Part shown: one piece after another, positions 25,921 through 34,462 of the stretch
Layout: each line of letters opens with the position of its first letter
Numbering within the stretch: the stretch's first letter is position 1
Source: JAABRU01 sp050180235
GTDB lineage: Bacteria; Desulfobacterota; Desulfobacteria; Desulfobacterales; Desulfococcaceae
Reading direction: 5' to 3'
Assembly: GCA_050180235.1 (NCBI GenBank)
Contig: JBFXEJ010000028.1
Coordinates: 1-53,249, forward strand
Length of the DNA stretch: 53,249 nucleotides
Translations under genes and position numbers: made by a program
Notes under the pieces: model-generated
Seen by the model: the letters and a program-made list of their open reading frames with translations, nothing else
Told to the model about the DNA's origin: nothing
The model's database searches: none

Positions 25921-27591
25921 ATGAGCATAAAACTTAAAATAAGAGAACTTCTTCTGAATGCAGCGCGGAAAGCCCATGACAATGGCTCGCTTCCGGCATC
26001 GGATTTTCCCGATTTTGTTATTGAAGAACCCAAAACCGGGGCACATGGTGATCTTTCCGCAAATATGGCTATGGTCATGGCCGGAATACAGAAAATGGCT
26101 CCGCGTAAGATTGCTGAAACCATTATCAGTCATATGGACGACAAAGAGGGCCTTCTTGCCAAAACAGAAATAGCCGGCCCCGGATTCATGAATTTTTTCA
26201 TCCGTCCCGCAGCGTGGCTGCCGGTACTGGTCAGGATTCATGAACAGGACAGTCTTTACGGCGCATCTGATATGGGCAAAGGCCAAAAAGTGCAGGTGGA
26301 GTTTGTCAGTGCCAATCCCACCGGACCCCTTCATGTGGGACACGGACGGGGAGCGGCAGTGGGCGATGTCACGGCCAATATCCTGTCTTTCTGCGGTTAT
26401 GACGTGCAGAGGGAATACTATATCAATGATTCCGGCAGACAGATCAGCACGCTGGGACGCTCGGTATATGTGCGCTATCTGCAGCAGTGCGGAAGGGAAA
26501 TAGAATTTCCCGAAGATCATTATCGCGGGGACTATATCAAAGACATTGCTGCCGTGATCCGAAAAGAAAAAGGAGACAGCCTGCTCCAACTGGAAGAAAG
26601 TGAGGGACTTTCCTTTTGCGCGCGTTTTGCCGCAGATGATATTCTGGCAGGTATCCGGGATGACCTGGAATCCTTTGGCGTGCGCTTTGACAACTGGTAC
26701 AGTGAGCAGTCCCTTTTTGATTCAGGCCGTGTGGAAAAGGTCATAGAAGATTTCCGCACACGGGGCAGTCTGTATGAAAAAGACGGCGCACTCTGGTTCA
26801 GAACCACGGATTTCGGAGATGAAAAAGACCGGGTTATTGTCCGCTCCAACGGCCAGACCACGTATTTTGCATCAGACATAGCCTATCATCAGGACAAATA
26901 CGAAAGAGGACTGGAGCGGGTCATTGATGTATGGGGTGCGGATCATCACGGCTATATTCCCCGTATGCGGGCTTCAATACTTGCCTCAGGCAGAAAATCC
27001 GAACAGTTTCAGGTGATTCTCATCCAACTGGTCAATCTGCTGCGGGGCGGTGTGCAGGTGGCCATGTCCAGCCGGGCCGGTGAGTTTGTCACCCTCAAAG
27101 AAGTGCTTGATGAGGTGGGCAGCGATGCGGCACGTTTCATTTTCCTGACCCGTCATTATGAAAGCAAACTGGATTTTGATCTGGAACTTGCCAAAAAGAA
27201 AAGCAATGACAACCCTGTTTATTATGTGCAGTATGTTCATGCCCGGATTTCCAGCATTATGGAAAAAGCCGCGGAAAGAGGCGTGCAGAGCCGGGAATGG
27301 ACATTGGAAAACATTTCCGCACTCAGAGAACCTGAGGAAATCCGGCTGATTCAGCATCTGTCCCGTTATCCCGAAGTTGTGGAAAACAGCGCAAGGCTGA
27401 CAGAACCCCACCGCATCACCTATTATCTGACAGAAACTGCTTCTCTGTTTCATGCGTATTACAACAAACACAAGGTGCTTACGGATGATCAGGATCTGAC
27501 GGCCGCACGGCTGTGTCTGGTGCTGGCCGTGAAAAAGGTCATCCGCAACGGCCTTGTCTTACTGGGAGTTTCCACTCCGGAAAAAATGTAA
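25921..27591 (+). CDS. argS: Arginyl-tRNA synthetase
   Basis: Class I aminoacyl-tRNA synthetase that charges tRNA-Arg. The 556 residues match the family length. Visible are the N-terminal Add1 domain, the HIGH-type motif in PTGPLHVGHGRGAAVGD, YYINDSGRQ, GADHHGYIPR, the MSSRAGEF loop replacing KMSKS as in many ArgRS, and the C-terminal anticodon-binding helical domain ending RNGLVLLGV. ATG at 25921 starts at the correct domain boundary; a frame extending to 25864 would add 19 unsupported residues. The SPOR gene follows after 6 bases. Confidence 0.97.
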   Translation: MSIKLKIRELLLNAARKAHDNGSLPASDFPDFVIEEPKTGAHGDLSANMAMVMAGIQKMAPRKIAETIISHMDDKEGLLAKTEIAGPGFMNFFIRPAAWLPVLVRIHEQDSLYGASDMGKGQKVQVEFVSANPTGPLHVGHGRGAAVGDVTANILSFCGYDVQREYYINDSGRQISTLGRSVYVRYLQQCGREIEFPEDHYRGDYIKDIAAVIRKEKGDSLLQLEESEGLSFCARFAADDILAGIRDDLESFGVRFDNWYSEQSLFDSGRVEKVIEDFRTRGSLYEKDGALWFRTTDFGDEKDRVIVRSNGQTTYFASDIAYHQDKYERGLERVIDVWGADHHGYIPRMRASILASGRKSEQFQVILIQLVNLLRGGVQVAMSSRAGEFVTLKEVLDEVGSDAARFIFLTRHYESKLDFDLELAKKKSNDNPVYYVQYVHARISSIMEKAAERGVQSREWTLENISALREPEEIRLIQHLSRYPEVVENSARLTEPHRITYYLTETASLFHAYYNKHKVLTDDQDLTAARLCLVLAVKKVIRNGLVLLGVSTPEKM

Positions 27592-27597
27592 CCCGGT

Positions 27598-28353
27598 ATG
27601 ATGAAAAAAAACGGAATCAAACCCAGGCCCCTGACTACGGCCTTTTCCTATCAGCAGTCTCAGATGAAACCGTTTGCCCCGGTATTGGGAAAAAACGGCG
27701 CATCCGAACTGTTCCGATGGGGTTTTACGCTTTTTGTGGCAGTCTGGATGTTTGTTCTGGGGATAATCGTGGGCCGGGTGACTACGCCCACGGATTTTGA
27801 TATCAATGCCATTGAAAAGGAACTGGCACGGCTGCGGGATGCGGAAATGGAAAAAGACAGGGAAGAAATCAGCATGGGGCTGGCCACGCTCAATGACACA
27901 CAGCTTGATTTTTATGATGAACTGCGCGGCACTTCCCGCCGTCCCGCCACTGTTCCCCAGCCTTCGGAATCTGCACCGGTTCCTGAAATCAAACGTGCAG
28001 TTCCGAAGACAACTGTTCCTGAACCTGAAAAAAAAGAGGAAAAACCGCGTGTTGAGTCATCATATTCCGCTGACCTGCCTCTGCCCGTACCCCAGCCGGG
28101 GAATGTGGAAATGACTGTTGCCATACAGGTGGCCTCATTTGCAGCCCGGTCAGATGCGGACAGAACAGTCTCCCTGCTGAAAGAAAAAGGATACTCCGGC
28201 ATATTTGTAAGTCATGAGGACGTTCCGGATGTGGGGCCAAGATACCGGATAAAAATGGGATATTTCAAAAACAGAAAAGAGGCTGGCATGGTTGTGGAAA
28301 GGCTGAAAAAAAGGGAATTTTTCAAAGACGCCTATATTTTTAACCGGAAGTGA
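27598..28353 (+). CDS. SPOR-domain membrane protein
   Basis: A 251-residue bitopic protein: cytoplasmic tail, one membrane segment near residues 40-61 (GFTLFVAVWMFVLGIIVG), a proline/glutamate-rich periplasmic linker and a C-terminal SPOR domain (VAIQVASFAARSDADRTVSLL ... YRIKMGYFKNRKEA). SPOR domains bind glycan strands stripped of stem peptides at division sites, so a divisome-linked role is likely. Its position 6 bases after argS is a common arrangement in deltaproteobacterial genomes by my recollection. Confidence 0.9.
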   Translation: MMKKNGIKPRPLTTAFSYQQSQMKPFAPVLGKNGASELFRWGFTLFVAVWMFVLGIIVGRVTTPTDFDINAIEKELARLRDAEMEKDREEISMGLATLNDTQLDFYDELRGTSRRPATVPQPSESAPVPEIKRAVPKTTVPEPEKKEEKPRVESSYSADLPLPVPQPGNVEMTVAIQVASFAARSDADRTVSLLKEKGYSGIFVSHEDVPDVGPRYRIKMGYFKNRKEAGMVVERLKKREFFKDAYIFNRK

Positions 28354-28389
28354 TTTGTTAAATTGCACAGTGATAAGGAGATAAGGATA

Positions 28390-28638
28390 ATGCCTGTCAG
28401 ATGGGACATAGCAGTATATGATCGCCATAAGCAGCGTTTCAGGAAGACGCAGGATGCCATTGTTTATGCGTCCGTGAAAACACATCTTGAAAAAGTCAAA
28501 CCTGACAAAAGCTGTTTCCTGAACAGGAATGTCAGAGACTTCGTTACTCCTGACATAAGAAATGACCTGCTGAAACACAACTGCAAAATGATTTCCAATT
28601 TTAAGGATGGACTTAACTTTATATGTTCAGAACTTTGA
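28390..28638 (+). CDS. Small hypothetical protein
   Basis: An 82-residue basic protein beginning MPVRWDIAVYDRHKQRF. The start has AAGGAG at a good distance and lies 36 bases after the SPOR gene. There is no signal peptide or membrane segment, and I recognise no family. The ribosome site and operon-like spacing are the main support that it is real. Confidence 0.5.
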   Translation: MPVRWDIAVYDRHKQRFRKTQDAIVYASVKTHLEKVKPDKSCFLNRNVRDFVTPDIRNDLLKHNCKMISNFKDGLNFICSEL

Positions 28639-28693
28639 AAAAGGATGGAGTTGACTGCGCATAAACGAAACAACAGGGAAAGGAGATTGTCAA

Positions 28694-29155
28694 ATGAAGC
28701 GTTTTTCATGTGTTAGCGGAAAGTGTTTTGTGATTCTGCTGGCAGTTCTGTTTGCACTCACTGCCTGCGGAAAATCAGAGGACAAACAGGATGCGCCTGC
28801 TGCGGGCGGAGAATTCAACAAATTTTTCCCCAAAAGCCAGGACGGATTTGATGTTGTATTCACTCAGGAAAAGGCAGGAATGGCTCAGGCAAAGCTGAAA
28901 AAGGACGGAAAAGATGCGGCCATGCTGACCATTGCTGATCTCAAAGGCAACCCGGATGCTGCGGGTAAATTCAAAAACAGCACAGCAAGCATTTCCGGTT
29001 ATCCGGCTGCGGCCAGCGGTGGGCTGGGAACTGCTGTTCTGGTGGCAGACCGTTTTCAGGTCCAGGCACGTTCCAATGATGGCAGTTTTACAGAAAATGA
29101 TCGCAGACTTTGGCTGGAACGATTTAATCTCAGCGGACTGGCACAACTTAAATAA
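28694..29155 (+). CDS. Hypothetical lipoprotein
   Basis: The 153-residue product has a lipoprotein signal with lipobox LTAC (Cys25), followed by a low-complexity D/A/G linker and a mixed alpha/beta domain with ISGYPAAA and VLVADRFQVQARS. It should be anchored in the inner or outer membrane. The start has an AAAGGAG site. No known family was recognised. It precedes the next gene by 12 bases and probably shares its transcript. Confidence 0.8.
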   Translation: MKRFSCVSGKCFVILLAVLFALTACGKSEDKQDAPAAGGEFNKFFPKSQDGFDVVFTQEKAGMAQAKLKKDGKDAAMLTIADLKGNPDAAGKFKNSTASISGYPAAASGGLGTAVLVADRFQVQARSNDGSFTENDRRLWLERFNLSGLAQLK

Positions 29156-29167
29156 AGGAGACTGGTT

Positions 29168-30076
29168 ATGGGACTGTTCGGTTTTGGAGAAAAGGAAAGC
29201 ATTGCGGATCTGGTTAATCAGCTTCCATCATCCGGAGTAACTGTTCTGAGTCTGAAATCGCTTGATTTTATTGTACCAGGCGGATGGAACAATTACACGA
29301 ATTTTGATGAAATGCTCAAGGCTGTCACCCATGAAACAGATGATGCCTTTCTGCAGTCTGTGAAAAAAAGAGCCATTGATCTCTACAATGACAAATCACA
29401 GGGTTATAAGTCAGCGATGCAGATTTACTCCCGTGTTGACACTGCGGACAAGGCTTTGGGCGCTGCTGCTTTGACAGACAAACTTTCTGAAAAATTCAGT
29501 CTGCTGTCTTTTATGAAATACCTTACACCAAAGGCGGATACCGCGCAGGCCATTGATCTGGTTCTGAAAATGATCAGTGAACTGCTGGCATTCACAAAAA
29601 TCAACGGAATTCCCGGAGACAGTTTCAGTGATTTTCTCGGTGCGCTCAAAGACTACAGCGGAGAGTCAAAAATCAGGATGGCAGGGCTTATCTGCTTTGA
29701 CGGGCTGATTCCGCTGGGGCCTGACTTTGTAAATTACGGAATGAAAACCCTGGGCAGCCTGAGTTCTTCCCAACTGTCAGGAAACAAGACCTTCAATGCC
29801 ATCAGTGAGTATATTCCGGGCGGCGATGCCGACAGCAAACTGGCGTTCATCCGCAGCGGATTTGACGCTGTAAAGGACTGGATGAGCGGGTTTATTTCCC
29901 AGAACAATCTGTCTTCGGATAAGGTGGTAAGCAATCTGAAAAAATATGTGGATGTTTCAGATGACAAACTGGATTACCTGGCTGCATTTCTGGATGTGTT
30001 CACCAGTTATTTCCAGCACACCGGCACACAGACTCTGGCTGTCCGGCTTATTGAGCGTGCAGTCAATGAGGTTTGA
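29168..30076 (+). CDS. Hypothetical helical protein
   Basis: A 302-residue, mostly helical protein with no signal peptide or clear membrane segment; it starts MGLFGFGEKESIADLVNQL behind a GGAGA site. The middle is predicted helix-rich with many serine and aspartate residues. I recognise no family. Being 12 bases behind the lipoprotein, it may act with it. A 31-bp palindrome follows 8 bases after the stop. Confidence 0.75.
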   Translation: MGLFGFGEKESIADLVNQLPSSGVTVLSLKSLDFIVPGGWNNYTNFDEMLKAVTHETDDAFLQSVKKRAIDLYNDKSQGYKSAMQIYSRVDTADKALGAAALTDKLSEKFSLLSFMKYLTPKADTAQAIDLVLKMISELLAFTKINGIPGDSFSDFLGALKDYSGESKIRMAGLICFDGLIPLGPDFVNYGMKTLGSLSSSQLSGNKTFNAISEYIPGGDADSKLAFIRSGFDAVKDWMSGFISQNNLSSDKVVSNLKKYVDVSDDKLDYLAAFLDVFTSYFQHTGTQTLAVRLIERAVNEV

Positions 30077-30083
30077 GATACAG

Positions 30084-30114
30084 GATTTGACAACTTTTGA
30101 AAAGTTGTCAAATC
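30084..30114. repeat. 31-bp near-perfect palindrome, copy 2
   Basis: GATTTGACAACTTTT and its complement around one central base; the same sequence, one base different, is at 15189-15219. It begins 8 bases after a stop codon and may mark a transcript end. Confidence 0.65.
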
Positions 30115-30133
30115 TTATGGGAATCTGAATTTT

Positions 30134-30151
30134 ATACCGGTTCACCATTGA
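30134..30151. repeat. Family 4 element end (remnant)
   Basis: ATACCGGTTCACCATTGA matches the inverted end seen at 72-89. No partner end is visible before gatC. Confidence 0.4.
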
Positions 30152-30297
30152 CCTGATACAATCTGCACCTGATCCGGAGGAGTGCAAAAATTAAGCGGAG
30201 CGGTTTTCTGCACATCCGAAACAGCGGAAAAACTTACAATATTTGGATCAAACCAATGGAGAATCGTTATTAATTCGCATTTATAATAATTTGTTAC

Positions 30298-30330
30298 AAA
30301 CCCTTAGCGTTTTGAAAACCCTAAGGGTTT
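30298..30330. repeat. Perfect 10-bp stem hairpin
   Basis: AAACCCTTAG at 30298-30307 pairs with CTAAGGGTTT at 30321-30330. It lies in the gap before gatC; no long T-tract follows. At 30383-30440 CTTCCAGC and GCTGGAAGCTTATGCTAC repeat the family 1 core. Nothing else was seen in 30115-30464. Confidence 0.5.
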
Positions 30331-30464
30331 CATGCTGAAATTTTTTTAGGATTTCATATATACCGGACATTATCGGAAAGTAAAACAAACTTCCAGCCTG
30401 TTCACAAACTCCGCACAAGCTGGAAGCTTATGCTACTTTGTATGATGAAACGCAGGATACATAA

Positions 30465-30752
30465 ATGAAAATCACAAGAGAAGAAGTGCTGCATGTGGCA
30501 AAACTGGCCCGCCTGAATATGGATGAAGCCTCGGTGGACAAATTTTCCGGCCAGATCGGGACCATACTGGAATATGTTGACAAACTGCGCGAAGTGGATA
30601 CCGAAGGCGTCAAACCCACATCCCACGCGATTTTTCTGAGCAACGCATTTCGGGAGGACATGACAAAAGAGCATCTGAACCGGGATGAGGCTCTGGCCAA
30701 CGCACCGGAAAAAGAGGACGGCTGTTTTGCCGTGCCCAAAGTTGTGGGCTGA
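30465..30752 (+). CDS. gatC: Aspartyl/glutamyl-tRNA amidotransferase subunit C
   Basis: Small subunit of GatCAB, which converts misacylated Glu-tRNA-Gln or Asp-tRNA-Asn to the amide form. The 95 residues fit the family: MKITREEVLHVAKLARL at the start and the conserved C-terminal part with EDGCFAVPKVV. It belts GatA and GatB together. Unusually no gatA follows; the next gene is an unknown protein whose first 70 bases resemble DNA overlapping the gatC stop. Confidence 0.93.
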   Translation: MKITREEVLHVAKLARLNMDEASVDKFSGQIGTILEYVDKLREVDTEGVKPTSHAIFLSNAFREDMTKEHLNRDEALANAPEKEDGCFAVPKVVG

Positions 30753-30907
30753 TCAGGAGAGAATGATGCGGAAAGCGGATATGTTGCAGGACAATACCTG
30801 CATGAATGCAGGCGCGGGATATTGCCGCGGATTTCGGGCTGATTGGGAGAAATGATGCGAAAAACAGAGGTTCCGCAGGATAATACCCGCATGAATGCGG
30901 GAGTCAG
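30746..30907 (+). repeat. Imperfect tandem duplication of a gene start
   Basis: GGGCTGAT..GGAGA.AATGATGCG and about 50 following bases occur at 30746-30818 and again, 90 bases later, at 30836-30907, at roughly 80 percent identity. The first copy carries a 30-codon frame (ATGATG at 30763) that ends with TGA overlapping the ATG at 30852. It looks like a duplicated and decayed 5' end of the next gene. Confidence 0.6.
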
Positions 30908-31283
30908 GGAAATCGCGTATGCAGTGGATGAAAACGGATCTTATACACAGGTGCAAAGCCTGGGATGGGAGGCAAAGGACACAGTCAATGAGCAGGCATG
31001 GGAAGTGATTGTGTCTGAAATTGTTTCTGAAATCCGGCAGATCAAAGCAGGAAAGCGCAGCCCCCTGGCCTTTCATATGTGCAAAAATCTAATGAATGTC
31101 AGTCTGCTGGCCAGTTATGCGGATCTGCCGCAATGGCGTGTGAAGCGTCATCTCAGAGGCGATATTTTCAGAAAACTTGAACCGGATATGCGGAAACGCT
31201 ACGCTGATGTTTTCAATATTTCCGTGGAGGAACTGGAAATGGTTCCTGACATTTCAGACGCGATTTACAAGGATGAAAAATGA
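30852..31283 (+). CDS. Hypothetical protein
   Basis: A 143-residue protein starting MMRKTEVPQDN after GGGAGA; the choice between two adjacent ATGs is open. The N-terminal part has few motifs. The C-terminal half is helical, with LASYADLPQWRVKRHLR and RYADVFNISVEEL looking like a short helix-turn-helix-like region, but I cannot place it in a family. Its stop overlaps the next start by 4 bases (ATGA), so it is translated with the BtrH-like protein. Confidence 0.7.
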   Translation: MMRKTEVPQDNTRMNAGVREIAYAVDENGSYTQVQSLGWEAKDTVNEQAWEVIVSEIVSEIRQIKAGKRSPLAFHMCKNLMNVSLLASYADLPQWRVKRHLRGDIFRKLEPDMRKRYADVFNISVEELEMVPDISDAIYKDEK

Positions 31284-32320
31284 TACTCCCTTTTGAACAC
31301 CGGCAGTCGGCCCACTGCGAAACCGGCGTAATGTCCAATCTTCTCTTCCATTACGGAATCCATGCAACAGAATCTCTGGTATTCGGCATCGGTTCCGGGC
31401 TTTTTTTCGGCTATTTTCCCTTTATCAGACTCAATCATCTGCCTTTGACCGCATTCCGGATTTCCACAGGCGGCATTATGGCCCGTACAGCCAGACGGTT
31501 GGGAATCGGTCTTGCCTGGGAAAAATTCCGCGATCCGGAAAAGGCCATGACCGCACTGGATGAAAAACTGGAGCAGCAGATTCCGGTTGGCTGCCGCACC
31601 GGCGCCTACTGGCTCAGTTATTTTCCCCGCAGATACCGTTTTCATTTCAATATGCACAATCTGGTTGTATTCGGAAAAGAGGATGACGAGTATATCATCA
31701 GCGATCCCGTGTTTCCTGATCCTGTGCGCTGTCCCCGCAAAGATCTGATGAAGGCCCGTTTTGCACGCGGCCCCATGCCGCCCAAAGGCAGAATGTATTA
31801 TGTGGCAAAAGTCCCGGAACAGCCGGATTTTTCCTCAGCGGCAGATAAAGGCATGAAAGAGGTATGCCGCACCATGCTCAAAGCACCCATTCCCTTTATC
31901 GGAGTAAAAGGCATCCACTATCTGGCAAAAAAACTGGAAGCATGGCCCCAAAAACTGGGAGATGAAAAAGCACTTCTGTATCTGGGACAGGTCATCCGTA
32001 TGCAGGAGGAAATCGGCACGGGCGGAGCGGGTTTCCGTTTTATCTACGCTGCTTTTCTGCAGGAAATGTCAAAACTCCGGGGGGATGAGCGTTTTCAGAA
32101 TTTGTCTGAAAAACTCACAAAGGTCGGGGACGGATGGCGGGATTTCGCGGTTATGGCGTCAAGAATCTGCAAAAACCGGGCATCGGAAACAGAAACCTGG
32201 TCTGCAATGGCACATACTCTGCGGCAGTGTGCAGACGGGGAGGAAAATGTGCTGCGGGAACTTGGGCAGATCAGACCTCCTGCAAAACATCAAAATTTGA
32301 TAGCGGGTCAAATCAGTTGA
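31280..32320 (+). CDS. BtrH N-terminal domain / DUF4872 family protein
   Basis: The 346-residue protein begins with HRQSAHCETGVMSNLLFHYG, the conserved start of BtrH-like proteins with Cys13 as the likely nucleophile, followed by ESLVFGIGSGLFF. BtrH is an acyl transferase in butirosin synthesis with a papain-like fold; relatives often sit in uncharacterised peptide or secondary-metabolite loci. The function here is unknown. The last six codons and the TGA lie inside a mobile element that begins near 32299, so the native C-terminus has been replaced. Confidence 0.8.
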   Translation: MILPFEHRQSAHCETGVMSNLLFHYGIHATESLVFGIGSGLFFGYFPFIRLNHLPLTAFRISTGGIMARTARRLGIGLAWEKFRDPEKAMTALDEKLEQQIPVGCRTGAYWLSYFPRRYRFHFNMHNLVVFGKEDDEYIISDPVFPDPVRCPRKDLMKARFARGPMPPKGRMYYVAKVPEQPDFSSAADKGMKEVCRTMLKAPIPFIGVKGIHYLAKKLEAWPQKLGDEKALLYLGQVIRMQEEIGTGGAGFRFIYAAFLQEMSKLRGDERFQNLSEKLTKVGDGWRDFAVMASRICKNRASETETWSAMAHTLRQCADGEENVLRELGQIRPPAKHQNLIAGQIS

Positions 32321-32462
32321 TTCTGAAATTCCCCTCCCGGAGGGAGTGGTCAGGGAAAGGGGAAAAATGCCCTGCGGTTATACACTTTTTCCCACCTCCC
32401 CTGCCACTCCCTCAGAGAGGGAAGAGTTTTTTCCGCGTCATCAGCCTGTTTGACCCACTACC
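32299..32462. mobile_element. Miniature inverted-repeat element, family 3A, diverged copy
   Basis: Ends GATAGCGGGTCAAATC and TTTGACCCACTACC match the elements at 19273 and 23784, with a different G/C-rich interior (164 bp). No target duplication remains. It ends the BtrH-like reading frame and is followed 7 bases later by a family 2 element. Confidence 0.8.
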
Positions 32463-32469
32463 GGCAGAT

Positions 32470-32610
32470 TTAGGTGATTTCCATAAAAAAATGTACCATA
32501 TTGTAGGGTGGGCACGGCTTTTTGTGCCCGCCGTCCTGCTGAAAAGGTGGGCACAAAAAGCCGTGCCCACCCTACGAAAAACGGTATAATCTTTAATGGA
32601 AATCACCTTA
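32470..32610. mobile_element. Small inverted-repeat element, family 2, long form
   Basis: Ends TTAGGTGATTTCCAT and ATGGAAATCACCTTA are perfect inverted repeats of 15 bases apart from the outermost positions. The interior carries GGGTGGGCACGGC and its inverted copy, forming a long cruciform. The short form at 15227-15336 lacks the second arm. Confidence 0.8.
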
Positions 32611-32625
32611 TGCCTCAATGCACAT

Positions 32626-32692
32626 TCAGCAGATCTAAAACACCTCCCCCTCAATGGTGGAGGGAGAATTAAGGAAGTTTTAGATCTGCTGA
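32626..32692. repeat. 16-bp perfect inverted repeat
   Basis: TCAGCAGATCTAAAAC at 32626-32641 and its exact reverse complement at 32677-32692 enclose 35 bases containing CCTCCCCCTCAATGGTGGAGG. It could be a small element or a transcript hairpin. The next 170 bases show no gene. Confidence 0.6.
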
Positions 32693-32867
32693 CATTCCTA
32701 TAATGAAATTCCTGTCACCCCCGCGATTTTCTTTGCCAGGCAGAATACATTCCATGCGGTATTCTCAGTGAAAACAGGGGTGAACTGCATATCAGCTTCG
32801 GCAGTTCACACAAAACACTTGATTTTATTGCTTATATGCTCATAAAAAGGGGCATGGGTGTTTTACA

Positions 32868-32973
32868 TAAGGTGATTTCTGAAAATAAATATCCCGGCTC
32901 AGTTCACAGGCACATTGCAAAAGCTGGAAGCTTTTGATACTTTGGCGGTATATTCTTTTCCGGAAATCAACTA
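32868..32973. mobile_element. Small inverted-repeat element, family 1, copy c
   Basis: Starts TAAGGTGATTTCTG and ends CCGGAAATCAACTA; the interior GCAAAAGCTGGAAGCTTTTG is the inverted form of copies a and b. A family 4 end, TCAATGGCGATTTGGTATA, follows at 32982-33000. The remaining bases to 33128 have no gene. Confidence 0.7.
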
Positions 32974-33128
32974 AGTATATTTCAATGGCGATTTGGTATA
33001 ACAGGTTTACACCTTCAGGATTCTTTCATACTTGATGCAATATGGATTAGTTATAGAAAATTCAGATAAATATCCGATCTGCCACAGTTGCGGATCCGGA
33101 TTGATCTTATCTGATCAGGAGATACAAA

Positions 33129-33917
33129 ATGATACTTGCCGCAGATAATTTGCAGATTACCCATCAGGATATGGATCAGGCCCTCCGGGATATGAATCCG
33201 GAACCCATCCGGCAAATGGTTAGGAAATGTGCGGACGCCGGCGCGGATGCCATTGACATCAATTCCGGGCCGCTTTCCCGTGATCCGGAAAAAAAAATGG
33301 CATTTCTCGTCGAAACCGTACAGGAAGTCACGGATCTGCCGCTGATACTGGATACTGCCAATCCCAGAGCTATGGAATCCGGACTTTCCGTAAGCCGGAA
33401 CAGGACCGTCATCAACGGTTTTTCCCTGGAACCCGCAAAACTGGAGTTCATTCTCCCCCTTGCAAAAAAATATGATGCGGATATTATCGGATACCTGCTC
33501 TATCCCAACAGTCACGTTCCCCATACCGAAGCAGAAAGGCTGGAAGTGGCTGTAGAACTCTATGCGGCATTTCAGAAAGCCGGAACGGAAAATGACAGAC
33601 TGATTATAGATCCTGTCATCGCTCCCGTAATATGGGAAAACGGGAACCGGCAGGATACAGAAATTCTTTCCGTATTACGCAATCTTCCGGATCTGCTGGG
33701 ATTTCCGGTCAGAACCATTGCGGGAATCTCCAATCTGACCACAGGCCGGGGCCCGAAGGAACGGAAACTGCTGCTGGAAAGAACATATCTGCCCATGCTC
33801 GCTGCTTCGGGCCTGACACTGGCCCTGCTCAACATCTTTCATACTGAAACAGTGGCTGTGGCAAAAGCCTGCAATGCCCTGACCGATCCGAAAATATTCA
33901 CATGGGAGTGGAACTGA
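33129..33917 (+). CDS. Methyltetrahydrofolate--corrinoid methyltransferase (AcsE-like)
   Basis: Pterin-binding TIM-barrel protein of 262 residues, the same length as Moorella AcsE. It probably moves the methyl group of CH3-H4folate to the cobalamin of the corrinoid iron-sulfur protein in the Wood-Ljungdahl pathway. Family features are DAGADAIDINSGP, LILDTANPRAME (the folate-binding aspartate) and TIAGISNLTTG with the conserved asparagine. The B12-binding part of MetH is absent. Start ATG follows CAGGAG. It is isolated from other pathway genes here, so another corrinoid partner cannot be excluded. Confidence 0.88.
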   Translation: MILAADNLQITHQDMDQALRDMNPEPIRQMVRKCADAGADAIDINSGPLSRDPEKKMAFLVETVQEVTDLPLILDTANPRAMESGLSVSRNRTVINGFSLEPAKLEFILPLAKKYDADIIGYLLYPNSHVPHTEAERLEVAVELYAAFQKAGTENDRLIIDPVIAPVIWENGNRQDTEILSVLRNLPDLLGFPVRTIAGISNLTTGRGPKERKLLLERTYLPMLAASGLTLALLNIFHTETVAVAKACNALTDPKIFTWEWN

Positions 33918-33959
33918 ACCTGTTTTTCTGTCAATAGCTGATGTTACGCAGCTTTGTCA

Positions 33960-34065
33960 TAAGGTGATTTATGAAAATGAATATCCCTTTCAGTTCACAG
34001 GCACAGGGCAAAAGCTGGAAGCTTTTGCTACTTTGACGGGATATTCTTTTCTGGAAATCACCTAA
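33960..34065. mobile_element. Small inverted-repeat element, family 1, copy d
   Basis: Ends TAAGGTGATTTATG and CTGGAAATCACCTA with the same interior as copy c. It appears to sit in a piece of a family 5 element: CTGATGTTACGCA at 33938-33950 precedes it without its partner end. Confidence 0.7.
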
Positions 34066-34203
34066 GTTCCCCGTTTTTGAAAAGACTGGGTAACACCGGT
34101 TCAGGATAAATCAGTTTTTTCCCCAAATCTCCGTTCAAAAACCTTTCAAAAACAAAAATTGAACGGAAAAAAAGTATTTTCTCTTGCACAGGTCTCTTTC
34201 GGA

Positions 34204-34354
34204 TTATATAACTGATGTTACGCCAATCCTTCAGAACCCGGCAGACTGCTGTATTCCCCGTCATTCCGGCAAAAGCCGGAACCCAGTATTTTCAAATGGT
34301 TCCGGATACTGACTTTCGTCAGTATGACGATCTGGCTTAACATCAGTTATATAA
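34204..34354. mobile_element. Small inverted-repeat element, family 5, copy 1
   Basis: TTATATAACTGATGTTACGC at the left and GCTTAACATCAGTTATATAA at the right are inverted repeats with one mismatch in 20. The interior has GTCATTCCGGCAAAAGCCGG, a hairpin common in proteobacterial intergenic DNA. Copies lie at 38599-38746 and 39962-40102. The following 34370-34440 is a low-complexity run of CCTGAAA/CCTGACA motifs. Confidence 0.75.
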
Positions 34355-34462
34355 CCTTCAGATGTCAGATTTCAGGGTTCAGACCTGAAACCTTAACCTG
34401 ACACCTGAAACCCGGCATCTGAAAACTGTCAACTGAATTTAAACACGGAGCTGCTTTTGCAA

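Noticed and set aside
32134..32589. 151-codon + strand frame
   Set aside because: It overlaps the BtrH-like gene out of frame and then runs through two mobile elements.
34370..34440. Tandem repeat of CCTGAAA/CCTGACA units before the chemoreceptor
   Set aside because: Short and irregular; low-complexity DNA without a defined unit or clear role.
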